Below, piece after piece: positions 52,663 through 61,009 of a stretch of 64,000 nucleotides of DNA. Below the pieces are notes generated by a model that had not been told where the DNA came from, did not search any database, and saw only the letters and a list, made by a program, of their open reading frames with translations. Source of the DNA: JBMOUD01 sp049319665 (lineage in GTDB: Bacteria; Pseudomonadota; Gammaproteobacteria; Enterobacterales; Enterobacteriaceae); NCBI RefSeq assembly GCF_049319665.1, contig NZ_JBMOUD010000002.1, positions 372,001-436,000 of the forward strand. Reading direction: 5' to 3'. A program made the translations under genes and the position numbers. Every line of letters starts with the position of its first letter. The first letter of the stretch is position 1.

Positions 52663-53679
52663 ATGGCGAGCAACCTTTTTACCCCGTTTAGACTTTCTGT
52701 TCCAAAAGCCCGCACTCTGGCGCTGTTGCTGTCGGTGAGTGCCGCTAGCGCTTACGCAACGGATGTGACCGTGGCTTATCAAACGTCGGCGGAACCGGCA
52801 AAGGTGGCTCAGGCCGACAATACCTTCGCAAAAGATTCAGGCGCAAAAGTCGAGTGGCGCAAGTTTGACAGTGGCTCCAGCGTGCTGCGGGCGTTAGCGT
52901 CAGGTGATGTACAGATTGGTAATATCGGCTCCAGCCCGTTAGCCGTGGCTGCCAGCCAAAAATTACCGATTGAAGCCTTCCTGCTGGCCTCTGAACTAGG
53001 CAGCTCTGAAGCCTTTGTGGTGAAGAAAAATATTACCTCGCCAAAAGATTTGATTGGCAAGCGTATCGCCGTGCCTTTTATCTCAACCACCCATTACAGC
53101 CTGCTGGCCGCGCTTAAGCATTGGGGTATTGACCCTAAACAGGTGACGATTGTTAACCTGCAACCCCCAGCCATTGCGGCGGCGTGGGAGCGCGGAGATA
53201 TCGATGGCGCTTACGTTTGGGCACCGGCGGTCAACGAACTCGAGAAAACGGGTCACGTACTTACAGATTCTTCGCAGGTCAGTAAATGGGGTTCACCAAC
53301 GCTGGATGTGTGGGTAGTGCGCAAAGACTTCGCTGCCGCACATCCTGATATCGTTACCGCCTTTGCCCGTAGCGCGTTAGCCGCACAGGGTGATTATCTG
53401 CAACAACCGGAAAAATGGCTTAAAGATAGCCACAATATTGAGATCCTCTCACGCTTAAGCGGCGTGCCGGATGCACAAATTCCAGGATTAGTGCAGGGCA
53501 ACCGCTATTTGCCAGTCGCTGACCAGATCACTCAACTGGGACAGCCGGTAGATAAGGCAATTAAAGATACCGCTGCATTCTTGAAAGAGCAGGGCAAAAT
53601 CCCGCAGCTTGATAGCGATTACAGCAGCTACGTCACCGATCGCTTTGTTAAAGCGGTACAAGCAGCACCGAAATCTTAA
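52663..53679 (+). CDS. tauA: Taurine ABC transporter substrate-binding protein
   Basis: Periplasmic taurine-binding protein used during sulfate starvation. The product has 338 residues from the ATG at 52663 (MASNLFTPF), after GGAG; a GTG at 52648 would add five. Signal peptide about 1-33 (LALLLSVSAASAYA). Binding-site features: YQTSAEPAKVAQAD, GSSVLRALASGDVQIGNIGSSP, STTHYSLLAAL. First gene of tauABCD. Confidence 0.96.
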   Translation: MASNLFTPFRLSVPKARTLALLLSVSAASAYATDVTVAYQTSAEPAKVAQADNTFAKDSGAKVEWRKFDSGSSVLRALASGDVQIGNIGSSPLAVAASQKLPIEAFLLASELGSSEAFVVKKNITSPKDLIGKRIAVPFISTTHYSLLAALKHWGIDPKQVTIVNLQPPAIAAAWERGDIDGAYVWAPAVNELEKTGHVLTDSSQVSKWGSPTLDVWVVRKDFAAAHPDIVTAFARSALAAQGDYLQQPEKWLKDSHNIEILSRLSGVPDAQIPGLVQGNRYLPVADQITQLGQPVDKAIKDTAAFLKEQGKIPQLDSDYSSYVTDRFVKAVQAAPKS

Positions 53680-53688
53680 GGAGGGCGT

Positions 53689-54456
53689 ATGCTTCAGGTT
53701 TCTCACCTCTCGGCCAACTATCAGGGGCGACCTGCGCTGAAAGATATCTCATTAGAGATTGGTAATGGTCAGTTAGTGGTCGTTTTAGGCCCGTCAGGTT
53801 GTGGCAAAACAACCTTGCTCAATCTGATTGCCGGATTCATTGCGCCATCTTCCGGCACGATTACGCTGGATGATAAGCCGGTAACCGGGCCGGGAGCCGA
53901 TCGCGGCGTGGTGTTTCAGCATGAAGGGCTGTTGCCGTGGCGCGATGTGTTGAGCAACGTGGAGTTTGGCCTGCAATTGGCTGGTGTGAGTAAAACCGAA
54001 CGTCAGGAAACCGCGCGGCGGGTGCTAAAAAAAGTCGGGTTAGCCGATTATCAGCACCACGCGCTGTGGCAACTGTCGGGCGGGATGCGTCAGCGAGTGG
54101 GGATTGCCCGCGCGCTGGCGGCAGATCCGCGACTGTTGCTGCTCGATGAGCCTTTTGGCGCTTTAGATGCCTTTACTCGTGAACAGATGCAAGAACTGCT
54201 GCTCAACATCTGGCGTGATACCGGCAAACAGGTGCTATTGATCACCCACGATATTGAAGAAGCGGTATTTCTGGCCAGCGAGCTGCTATTGCTGTCACCT
54301 GGTCCGGGGCAAGTGGTCGAACGTTTGAAACTGAACTTTGGCAAGCGTTATGCCGATGGCGAAGCTTGCCGTGCCATCAAATCAGATCCTGAATTTATCG
54401 CCCAGCGCGAATATGTTTTGAGCAAAGTGTTTCAACAGCGTGAGGTGCTGATATGA
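53689..54456 (+). CDS. tauB: Taurine ABC transporter ATP-binding protein
   Basis: Cytosolic ATPase of the taurine importer. The product has 255 residues. Walker A GPSGCGKTTLL (about 36-46), Q-loop VFQHEGLLPW, signature LSGGMRQRVGIA, Walker B LLLLDEPFGALD. It begins 9 bases after tauA and overlaps tauC by ATGA. Confidence 0.97.
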   Translation: MLQVSHLSANYQGRPALKDISLEIGNGQLVVVLGPSGCGKTTLLNLIAGFIAPSSGTITLDDKPVTGPGADRGVVFQHEGLLPWRDVLSNVEFGLQLAGVSKTERQETARRVLKKVGLADYQHHALWQLSGGMRQRVGIARALAADPRLLLLDEPFGALDAFTREQMQELLLNIWRDTGKQVLLITHDIEEAVFLASELLLLSPGPGQVVERLKLNFGKRYADGEACRAIKSDPEFIAQREYVLSKVFQQREVLI

Positions 54457-55277
54457 GTCTCGATTCTACTTTGTCAGCGCCTGCCTCGGCTCGCAAACGT
54501 CAGCGTATTCCGCGCAACGTACGTTTGAGTATTGCCACCATTGTGGTGCTGCTGTTTGTCTGGTGGGCAGTAACGGCATTAAAACTGATCCCGCCATTGT
54601 TTTTACCTGCGCCGCAGCAGGTCTTGCATCAGCTGTGGGTGATTGCCAGCCCACAAGGTTTTATGGATGCCACGCTATGGCAACACCTTGGCGCGAGTTT
54701 GGCTCGTATTTTAGTAGCACTGCTGGCAGCCGTTATTATTGGGGTACCCGTCGGTATTGCGATGGGCTTGAATGAAACCCTGCGCGGCATTCTCGACCCG
54801 CTGATTGAATTATATCGGCCGGTGCCGCCATTGGCCTACCTGCCGTTGATCGTCATTTGGTTTGGCATCGGCGAAACGTCCAAAATCTTACTGATTTATT
54901 TGGCGATTTTTGCCCCGGTCGCTATGTCAACCCTGGCCGGTGTCCGTAGCGTATCGCAAGTTCGAGTACATGCTGCGCAAGCCCTGGGTGCCAATCGCCT
55001 CCAAGTACTGCGTTTTGTGGTATTACCCAGCGCATTACCTGAAATTCTCACCGGTATCCGCATTGGATTAGGCGTTGGCTGGTCAACGCTGGTGGCAGCA
55101 GAACTTATCGCCGCCACGCGAGGACTCGGTTTTATGGTGCAATCTGCCGGTGAGTTTTTGGCAACAGATGTGGTTATTGCGGGGATCGGCGTCATTGCCT
55201 TGATCGCCTGTGCTTTAGAACTGGGCCTGCGGGCTGTACAACGTAAATTAACGCCTTGGCATGGAGAACAACAATGA
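54453..55277 (+). CDS. tauC: Taurine ABC transporter permease
   Basis: Inner-membrane channel of the taurine importer. The product has 274 residues with about six membrane helices and the EAA-type loop HAAQALGANRLQVLRFVVLPSAL. Overlaps both tauB and tauD by ATGA. Confidence 0.96.
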   Translation: MSLDSTLSAPASARKRQRIPRNVRLSIATIVVLLFVWWAVTALKLIPPLFLPAPQQVLHQLWVIASPQGFMDATLWQHLGASLARILVALLAAVIIGVPVGIAMGLNETLRGILDPLIELYRPVPPLAYLPLIVIWFGIGETSKILLIYLAIFAPVAMSTLAGVRSVSQVRVHAAQALGANRLQVLRFVVLPSALPEILTGIRIGLGVGWSTLVAAELIAATRGLGFMVQSAGEFLATDVVIAGIGVIALIACALELGLRAVQRKLTPWHGEQQ

Positions 55278-56125
55278 ACGAGCGACTCAATATTACGCCA
55301 CTTGGCCCTTACATTGGCGCACAAGTTGACAATGTCTCGTTGGTGAGACCTTTATCAGATGCCCAGTTTGAGCAGCTTTACCATGCCTTGTTAAAACATC
55401 AGGTGTTGTTTTTCCGCAACCAACCGGTCACGCCACATCAGCAGCGTGCATTAGCGGCACGTTTTGGCGATTTGCATATTCATCCGGTGTATCCGCATGC
55501 GCCGGATGTCGAAGAAATTATCGTGCTGGATACCCATGATGATAATCCACCGGATAACGACACTTGGCATACCGATGTGACCTTTATCGAGACGCCGCCC
55601 GCTGGCGCAATTTTGGCGGCAAAACAATTGCCCAGCACGGGAGGGGATACTTTATGGACCAGCGGAATTGCTGCCTATGAGGCGCTCTCTGAGCCCTTTA
55701 AAAAATTATTAGCGGGATTGCAGGCTGAACATGATTTCACCAAGTCTTTCCCGGAATTCAAACATCGTAAGACGCCGGAAGAGCACCAGCAGTGGCAGAG
55801 TGCAAAAGCCAAGAATCCACCGTTGCTGCATCCGGTTATTCGTACCCATCCGGTGAGTGGTAGACAGGCGCTGTTCGTTAACGAAGGCTTTACCACCCGG
55901 ATTGTCGATTTGAGCGAAAAAGAGAGCAGTACGCTGCTGAATTTCTTGTTTAGTCATATCACTAAACCGGACTTCCAGGTGCGTTGGCGCTGGCAGGAGA
56001 ATGATATTGCCATCTGGGATAACCGCGTGACGCAACATTATGCTAATGCCGACTATCTGCCACAGCGCCGTATTATGCACCGCGCTACGATTTTAGGAGA
56101 CAAGCCGTTTTATCGTGAGGGTTGA
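55274..56125 (+). CDS. tauD: Taurine dioxygenase
   Basis: Fe(II)/2-oxoglutarate-dependent enzyme that releases sulfite from taurine, giving aminoacetaldehyde. The product has 283 residues, as in E. coli. Iron ligands: His and Asp in WHTDVTF (about 99-101) and His in VTQHYANADY (about 255); 2-oxoglutarate-binding Arg in QRRIMHRA. The ATG at 55274 overlaps the tauC stop; a longer frame from 55256 is unlikely. The operon is normally switched on by Cbl/CysB under sulfate limitation. Confidence 0.97.
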   Translation: MNERLNITPLGPYIGAQVDNVSLVRPLSDAQFEQLYHALLKHQVLFFRNQPVTPHQQRALAARFGDLHIHPVYPHAPDVEEIIVLDTHDDNPPDNDTWHTDVTFIETPPAGAILAAKQLPSTGGDTLWTSGIAAYEALSEPFKKLLAGLQAEHDFTKSFPEFKHRKTPEEHQQWQSAKAKNPPLLHPVIRTHPVSGRQALFVNEGFTTRIVDLSEKESSTLLNFLFSHITKPDFQVRWRWQENDIAIWDNRVTQHYANADYLPQRRIMHRATILGDKPFYREG

Positions 56126-56161
56126 AGATATCACCACGAAAATTTTATGGCTTCATCACGT

Positions 56162-56195
56162 AAACGCCTCGCCTTTTTGCAAAGGTGGGGCGTTT
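56162..56195 (+). terminator. Hairpin after tauD
   Basis: Stem AAACGCC/GGCGTTT with inner CCTTT/AAAGG pairing. No T run follows (GATAAAT), so termination strength is uncertain. Confidence 0.45.
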
Positions 56196-56247
56196 GATAA
56201 ATACTTCTGCACATATTTTGATGCTGATAATGTGGGCGGAATTAAAG

Positions 56248-56586
56248 ATGGAACAGATTGAATGGGGCGATTTTACTAAAGTCGAATTAAGGGTCGGCAA
56301 AGTTATCGAGGTAGCCTCTTTTGAAAAAGCCAGAAAACCGGCTTTTATTCTGCATATCGATTTTGGCCCGGAGATTGGCATCAGGAAGTCCAGTGCCCAA
56401 ATCACTCAGCTTTATAACCCCGACACGTTGCTTAACAAGCTGGTCGTTGCCGTGGTTAACTTCCCTAAAAAACAGATCGGACCAATACAATCAGAATGTT
56501 TAGTCACGGGATTTCATGACGAACAAGGACGGGTTGCTCTTTGCGTGCCGGACTTCGATGTACCGCTGGGCACCAAATTGCTCTAA
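56248..56586 (+). CDS. csaA: CsaA-type tRNA-binding domain protein
   Basis: The product has 112 residues, a stand-alone OB-fold tRNA-binding domain (as in the EMAPII/MetRS C-terminus). It begins WGDFTKVELRVGKVIEVASF, and shows FGPEIGIRKSSAQIT and VAVVNFPKKQIGPIQSE, typical of CsaA. Bacillus CsaA is reported as a chaperone-like, secretion-related protein; the role in enterics is unclear. The ATG at 56248 is chosen by family length over the longer frame. Neighbours give no functional clue. Confidence 0.88.
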   Translation: MEQIEWGDFTKVELRVGKVIEVASFEKARKPAFILHIDFGPEIGIRKSSAQITQLYNPDTLLNKLVVAVVNFPKKQIGPIQSECLVTGFHDEQGRVALCVPDFDVPLGTKLL

Positions 56587-56634
56587 TGATCTGGCGTTTG
56601 CTCGTCATCCATGGATTGACTCTCGAGAGGCCGC

Positions 56635-57792
56635 ATGAAGAACATCCGATTTGTATTGGCTCCAGACTCCTTTAAAGAAAGTATGACCGCTAAACAAGTG
56701 TGTCAGGCAATGGAAGCCGGTTTGAAAATACTTTTTCCAGAGGCGGAATTTATTCATGTGCCGATGGCTGACGGTGGCGAAGGGACGATGCAATCATTAA
56801 TTGATGCCACGGGCGGGGAAATCTACTCAAAAACTGTTAGCGGGCCGGTCGGTCAAAACGTGGCCGCTCAGTTTGGCATCATCCACTCTCAGCAAACTGC
56901 TGTCATAGAAATGGCATCCGCCAGCGGTATTCAATACACCAACCAACACACCAAGAACCCGCTTGAAGCTACGACGTATGGCACAGGAGAGTTAATCAAG
57001 GCGAGCCTTGATAAAGGGGTGAAGAAAATCATTCTTGGTATTGGTGGCAGTGCCACTAATGATGGCGGTGCAGGGATGGCCGCCGCGCTTGGCGTGAGAT
57101 TTTTAGATAAACATGGCGCTGCATTGCCACCCGGCGGCGGTGCGTTAGGTTTGTTGAGTACAATTGATATTAGCGGCATGGATTCGCGTATTGCGGATGT
57201 TGAGTTCATTGTTGCTTGCGATGTGACGAACCCATTGTGTGGCGAAACCGGTGCATCAAACGTCTTTGGCCCACAAAAAGGCGCTACGCCAGAGATGATC
57301 GCTACCCTGGATGCCGGGTTAGCGCATTATGCCCAGATTATTTTCGAACAATTGGGGCGGGTGGTTAAAGATGTCCCGGGGGCGGGCGCTGCCGGTGGTT
57401 TGGGGGCGGGCTTGATGGCTTTCACCCAATGCAACATGGCGCGTGGGATTGATATTGTGACTGAGTATTCAGGGCTAAGTGATAAATTGCGCGGCGCTGA
57501 CTATTGTTTGACTGGCGAAGGCGGGATTGATTTTCAAACCAAATTTGGCAAAACCCCTTATGGCGTCGCACAAGTGGCGAGATCTCATGGTGTGCCGGTC
57601 ATCGCTCTCGCAGGTTATATCGGCGCGGGAGTGAATGAGCTGTATTCAGAAGGTATTGACGCGATTTTTGGCATAGTACCGGGGGCGGCGTCTATCGAGA
57701 CCTTGCTGGCTCAAGGGCCAGAAAATATTGCGCGTACCTGTGAGAATATCGGCAGGTTACTGAAGCTTTCACCGGCTGGCTGGACTAAATAG
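56635..57792 (+). CDS. Glycerate 2-kinase (GarK/GlxK family)
   Basis: Phosphorylates D-glycerate to 2-phosphoglycerate in glyoxylate, glucarate and tartronate-linked routes. The product has 385 residues. LAPDSFKESMTAKQV, VPMADGGEG, ILGIGGSATNDGGAGMA, NPLCGETGAS, VPGAGAAGGLGAGL are class I glycerate kinase motifs. The catalytic Asp/Lys region is intact. It stands alone here, without garL/garR or gcl genes, so its pathway is not shown by context. Confidence 0.94.
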   Translation: MKNIRFVLAPDSFKESMTAKQVCQAMEAGLKILFPEAEFIHVPMADGGEGTMQSLIDATGGEIYSKTVSGPVGQNVAAQFGIIHSQQTAVIEMASASGIQYTNQHTKNPLEATTYGTGELIKASLDKGVKKIILGIGGSATNDGGAGMAAALGVRFLDKHGAALPPGGGALGLLSTIDISGMDSRIADVEFIVACDVTNPLCGETGASNVFGPQKGATPEMIATLDAGLAHYAQIIFEQLGRVVKDVPGAGAAGGLGAGLMAFTQCNMARGIDIVTEYSGLSDKLRGADYCLTGEGGIDFQTKFGKTPYGVAQVARSHGVPVIALAGYIGAGVNELYSEGIDAIFGIVPGAASIETLLAQGPENIARTCENIGRLLKLSPAGWTK

Positions 57793-57893
57793 ATGCAGCA
57801 TTATGAGCATCGTTTGATGTGGTAAAAATAATTTTTCCCTGCTGGGAATAAAATACATCATGGTTCGTCTTATAGGCTCAATGCACAACGAGA

Positions 57894-57966
57894 TATATCC
57901 AAAATAATTGAAGTTGCCTCAAGGGAGCGCAGCCAACACAGAAGCAACTTCAAGTATGGCAGGTAT
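57894..57966 (+). repeat. Short ERIC-like element (core missing)
   Basis: About 73 bases with the left end tatatccaaaataattgaag and the right end gcaacttcaagtatggcagg of ERIC, plus the GAGCGCAGCCAACAC part. The central 50-55 bases of a full 127-base ERIC are missing. Its ends form the usual inverted repeat (TTGAAGTTGC/GCAACTTCAA). It lies in the leader of the catalase-like operon. Confidence 0.8.
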
Positions 57967-57993
57967 GAATACCTTATTCTGTGAGCTTATAAT

Positions 57994-59100
57994 ATGCCTA
58001 AACCCCGTTCTTCCTTGCGCGATGCGCCTGACAACCCAAAACCCTCCGCCAGTCTTTCCACAAGGGCAGCAATATGGCCGCGCCTTGCTCTGGTGGCGCT
58101 AATTCCTGTAGTGATTTGCGCGTTATTTGCCTGGGCGTGGGGGATATTCTCGCCTGAGCGTCTTTCACCGGACACATTGGTCAACGCGTTGGAAAAAACC
58201 GGCGGTGTCCATCCTGGTTATCGTCGTAATCATGCGAAAGGCATTTGTGTCGCAGGCTATTTTGAGGCCAACGGCAATGCCAGCACGATTTCAAAAGCCA
58301 GCGTATTTCGTCAGGGGCGCACGCCGGTTATCGGCCGCTTTGCGATTGCCGGTGATAATCCCAATGCGCCTGATGGTGCGGTACCGGTACGCAGCCTGGC
58401 ACTACAATTTAAAACCGCCGATGGGCAAGAGTGGCGGACCGGCATGAATGCTCTGCCATTTTTTTCGGTATCCACCCCACAAGGGTTTTTAGCTCAACAG
58501 CAGGCAGCACAGCCCGATCCGGCGACGGGGAAACCCGACCCTGCCAAGATGCAGGCATTTCTAGCTGCCTATCCACAAGCGCGGCCGTTTTTTTCCTGGG
58601 TTAAACAGTATGTTCCAACGTCGAGCTGGGCTAGCGATAGCTTTAACAGCTTGAATGCTTTTCGTTTTATTGATGCGCAAGGTACTAGTCACAATGTCCG
58701 CTGGAGCATGGTGACACAAACTGCCGCTACGCCAATCAGCGCCGCAGATAAAGCGAACCCGCTGTTCTTGCAGCATGATTTGCAGCAGCGTTTGTCATTG
58801 GCACCGCTGAAGTGGAATTTAATCATCACCTTGGCAGACAAGAATGATCTGACTACTGATGCAACTAAAGCCTGGCCGGATAACCGCCAAAAAATCAATG
58901 CAGGTACGTTGGTACTGACCTCGTCTCAAGAACAAGACGTTGGCCATTGTCGCGATATTAATTATGACCCGCTGGTGCTGCCAAACGGTATTGCCGGTTC
59001 GGACGATCCGCTGCTGAGTGCGCGCTCTGCGGCGTACTCTACGTCTTTCAATCGTCGTACTCATGAAGAAGCTCAGGCACATCAAGGAGCGGGACTATGA
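57994..59100 (+). CDS. Membrane-anchored catalase-family peroxidase (SrpA-like)
   Basis: The product has 368 residues. A cytoplasmic N-terminus is followed by a TM segment at about 30-52 (ALVALIPVVICALFAWAWGIF), placing the domain in the periplasm. Small catalase-fold domain: catalytic His in RRNHAKGICVAGYFEA, FAIAGDNPNAPDGA, and the proximal haem Tyr region SARSAAYSTSFNRR. Such mini-catalases usually act as peroxidases. It is coupled (ATGA) to a cytochrome b561 gene, then a sigma/anti-sigma pair. No dedicated promoter recognised. Confidence 0.9.
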   Translation: MPKPRSSLRDAPDNPKPSASLSTRAAIWPRLALVALIPVVICALFAWAWGIFSPERLSPDTLVNALEKTGGVHPGYRRNHAKGICVAGYFEANGNASTISKASVFRQGRTPVIGRFAIAGDNPNAPDGAVPVRSLALQFKTADGQEWRTGMNALPFFSVSTPQGFLAQQQAAQPDPATGKPDPAKMQAFLAAYPQARPFFSWVKQYVPTSSWASDSFNSLNAFRFIDAQGTSHNVRWSMVTQTAATPISAADKANPLFLQHDLQQRLSLAPLKWNLIITLADKNDLTTDATKAWPDNRQKINAGTLVLTSSQEQDVGHCRDINYDPLVLPNGIAGSDDPLLSARSAAYSTSFNRRTHEEAQAHQGAGL

Positions 59101-59639
59101 ACTCACCTCGCCATTTTCATCCAGTTTTGCGTCTGGTTCATTGGCTAATGGCCTTACTTATTATGGCCATGCTGTTTATTGGTGTTGGCATGGTATCGAC
59201 CGTTTCATCGCTACATGAGACGCTCATTTCATTGCATAAACCGCTGGGCATTGCGCTCTTGCTGCTGGTGGTTGTACGACTCTATTTGCGTTTTCGCTAC
59301 CCAACGCCGGCACTACCTGCTCAGTTGCCTGCCGCCCAAAAACGCGTAGCGTATTTATCACATTGGCTGTTATACGCGTTGATGTTGCTTCAGCCATTGC
59401 TTGGCTGGGCGATGCTTTCTGCCGCGGGCTACCCGATTACGCTATGGGCGGGTTTTACCCTGCCGCCGCTGCTGGGGAAAAACATTGATCTCTATGCATT
59501 GCTGTGCCCGGCGCATACTTGGGTCGCTTTACTGCTTTTTATCGCGATATTGGCACACTTAACGGCGGCTTTATTTCATGCGTTAATCCTGCGTGATGGC
59601 GTCTTTAGCAGCATGTCAGGTAATAAACATCGTGGCTAA
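59097..59639 (+). CDS. Cytochrome b561 family protein
   Basis: The product has 180 residues with four membrane helices and the b561 haem histidines: His in VLRLVHWLMALL, His in LHKPLGIALL, His in LSHWLLYALM and His in LTAALFHALIL. Could pass quinol-derived electrons to the adjacent periplasmic catalase-like peroxidase. It overlaps that gene by ATGA. Confidence 0.92.
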   Translation: MNSPRHFHPVLRLVHWLMALLIMAMLFIGVGMVSTVSSLHETLISLHKPLGIALLLLVVVRLYLRFRYPTPALPAQLPAAQKRVAYLSHWLLYALMLLQPLLGWAMLSAAGYPITLWAGFTLPPLLGKNIDLYALLCPAHTWVALLLFIAILAHLTAALFHALILRDGVFSSMSGNKHRG

Positions 59640-59681
59640 AAATAAGCGATGGCTTTGGTTATTGATGAAGGTGGAAGGCGT

Positions 59682-60194
59682 ATGCCAGAGTTGACCGAGG
59701 GGGAAGTGAGGGAAATGCTGCCTCATTTGCAGCGTTTTTCCCTATGGCTAACGCGCGATCCTCATTCGGCTGAGGATTTGGTGCAGTCTTGTCTGGAGAA
59801 AGCACTGGCGCAGAGTAAATCCTTAAAGAATGCGCCGAGCCTGCGGGCTTGGCTGTTCTCCATTCTTTACCGCCAGTTTATTGATGGTCAGCGGCGTAAG
59901 CGGCGATATCAGCGTATTTTATCGTTATTCACCGGGGAGGATACTGAGGTGGTGTCTTCGGCTGAAGAGATGATGATTAACGATGATATGCTAGCGGCAT
60001 TCGCCCAGTTACCCACGGAACAGCGAGCGTTGTTAATTTTAGTCAGTGTCGAAGGGCTCAGCTATAAAGAGGTTGCCCAGACGCTGGATATTCCATTAGG
60101 AACGGTCATGTCTCGGTTGTCTCGAGCGCGTAAACAGTTACAACAATGGGGAGAAGGCAGCGCTTCCCCCGGGGTATTAAGGAGATTGAAATGA
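59682..60194 (+). CDS. ECF-type RNA polymerase sigma factor
   Basis: The product has 170 residues from the ATG at 59682 (MPELTEGEVREML), which follows GGTGGAAGG; an in-frame ATG at 59649 would add 11 residues. Sigma region 2: HLQRFSLWLTRDPHSAEDLV and SLRAWLFSILYRQFIDGQRR. Region 4: FAQLPTEQRALLILVSVEG, then LSYKEVAQTLDIPLGTVMSR. Followed by an overlapping (ATGA) anti-sigma gene. Likely controls its own operon in response to oxidative or envelope stress. Confidence 0.92.
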   Translation: MPELTEGEVREMLPHLQRFSLWLTRDPHSAEDLVQSCLEKALAQSKSLKNAPSLRAWLFSILYRQFIDGQRRKRRYQRILSLFTGEDTEVVSSAEEMMINDDMLAAFAQLPTEQRALLILVSVEGLSYKEVAQTLDIPLGTVMSRLSRARKQLQQWGEGSASPGVLRRLK

Positions 60195-60943
60195 ATCCAT
60201 TACCTCCCGAAGAGCAAGACTTACATGCTTACGTTGATGGTCAGCTTGATGAAGAGCAGCAACAGTGGGTTAAACAATACTTAGAAGAGCAGCCGGCGAT
60301 CGCGGCGCAGGTTGCCAAATGGCAGGCAGATGCACAAGGCCTGCGTATCGCTCTCGATGCGTTTACCCCGCCGCTGGCACCGCGTTCTGTGCCATTACAG
60401 AGCGTACGCTCTCGAGTAAAAAAACGCCGACAGCTGCGCGTAGCCATGGCGTTTACGGTAATTTTCTCGTTGGGAATGGGGGGCGTGGGGGGCTGGCAGT
60501 TGCATGCAGGCAGTGAACAACATGCAATATTGCCAATGGAAGATGCCATTCAGGCTTATCGCTTGTTTAGCAATGATCATGTGAAAGCTTTGGATGTGGT
60601 CGCTAAAGACAATAACCAGATGAACCTGTGGATGAGTCAATATTTTATCAACGGTAATCTGCCGCCAAATCTGGAGAATTACGGGTTCAAAATTATTGGT
60701 GGGCGTTTGATGGCAACTGACCGCGGCCCATCAGCCCTGATTGTGTATCAAGATGCCGCCGGTATGCGAGTCACGTATTACATTCGGCCTTCTGGCGCAT
60801 TAGATATCGGTAAAGGCGAACGTAAGGCCGATAATTTGATGGCACAATACTGGAGCGACAAGCGTTATAACTATGCGGTGATAAGCCCGGCGAACAGCAC
60901 TCAGGTTGCGCCATTACAAAAGGCTATTGCAGATTATACCTAG
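60191..60943 (+). CDS. Anti-sigma factor (single-pass membrane)
   Basis: The product has 250 residues. N-terminal cytosolic zinc-less anti-sigma-like part: LPPEEQDLHAYVDGQLDEEQ, about 1-80. TM at about 88-108 (VAMAFTVIFSLGMGGVGGW). The periplasmic C-terminal domain includes FKIIGGRLMATDRGPSALIVYQ, similar to anti-sigma proteins of the ChrR/PrtR-like group. No HxxxCxxC zinc motif is visible. Start ATG at 60191 after AAGGAG overlaps the sigma stop. Confidence 0.9.
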   Translation: MNPLPPEEQDLHAYVDGQLDEEQQQWVKQYLEEQPAIAAQVAKWQADAQGLRIALDAFTPPLAPRSVPLQSVRSRVKKRRQLRVAMAFTVIFSLGMGGVGGWQLHAGSEQHAILPMEDAIQAYRLFSNDHVKALDVVAKDNNQMNLWMSQYFINGNLPPNLENYGFKIIGGRLMATDRGPSALIVYQDAAGMRVTYYIRPSGALDIGKGERKADNLMAQYWSDKRYNYAVISPANSTQVAPLQKAIADYT

Positions 60944-60964
60944 GACAGTAAACCGCTTGCTGAC

Positions 60965-60995
60965 ATTGGCCGACAAGGCACGCTTGGCGGCCAAT
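60965..60995. terminator. Hairpin between anti-sigma gene and yheS
   Basis: Eight-base-pair stem ATTGGCCG/CGGCCAAT with a 15-base loop between convergent genes. No T run, so it may end transcripts only weakly. Confidence 0.4.
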
Positions 60996-61009
60996 GATCT
61001 GTGCAACAG

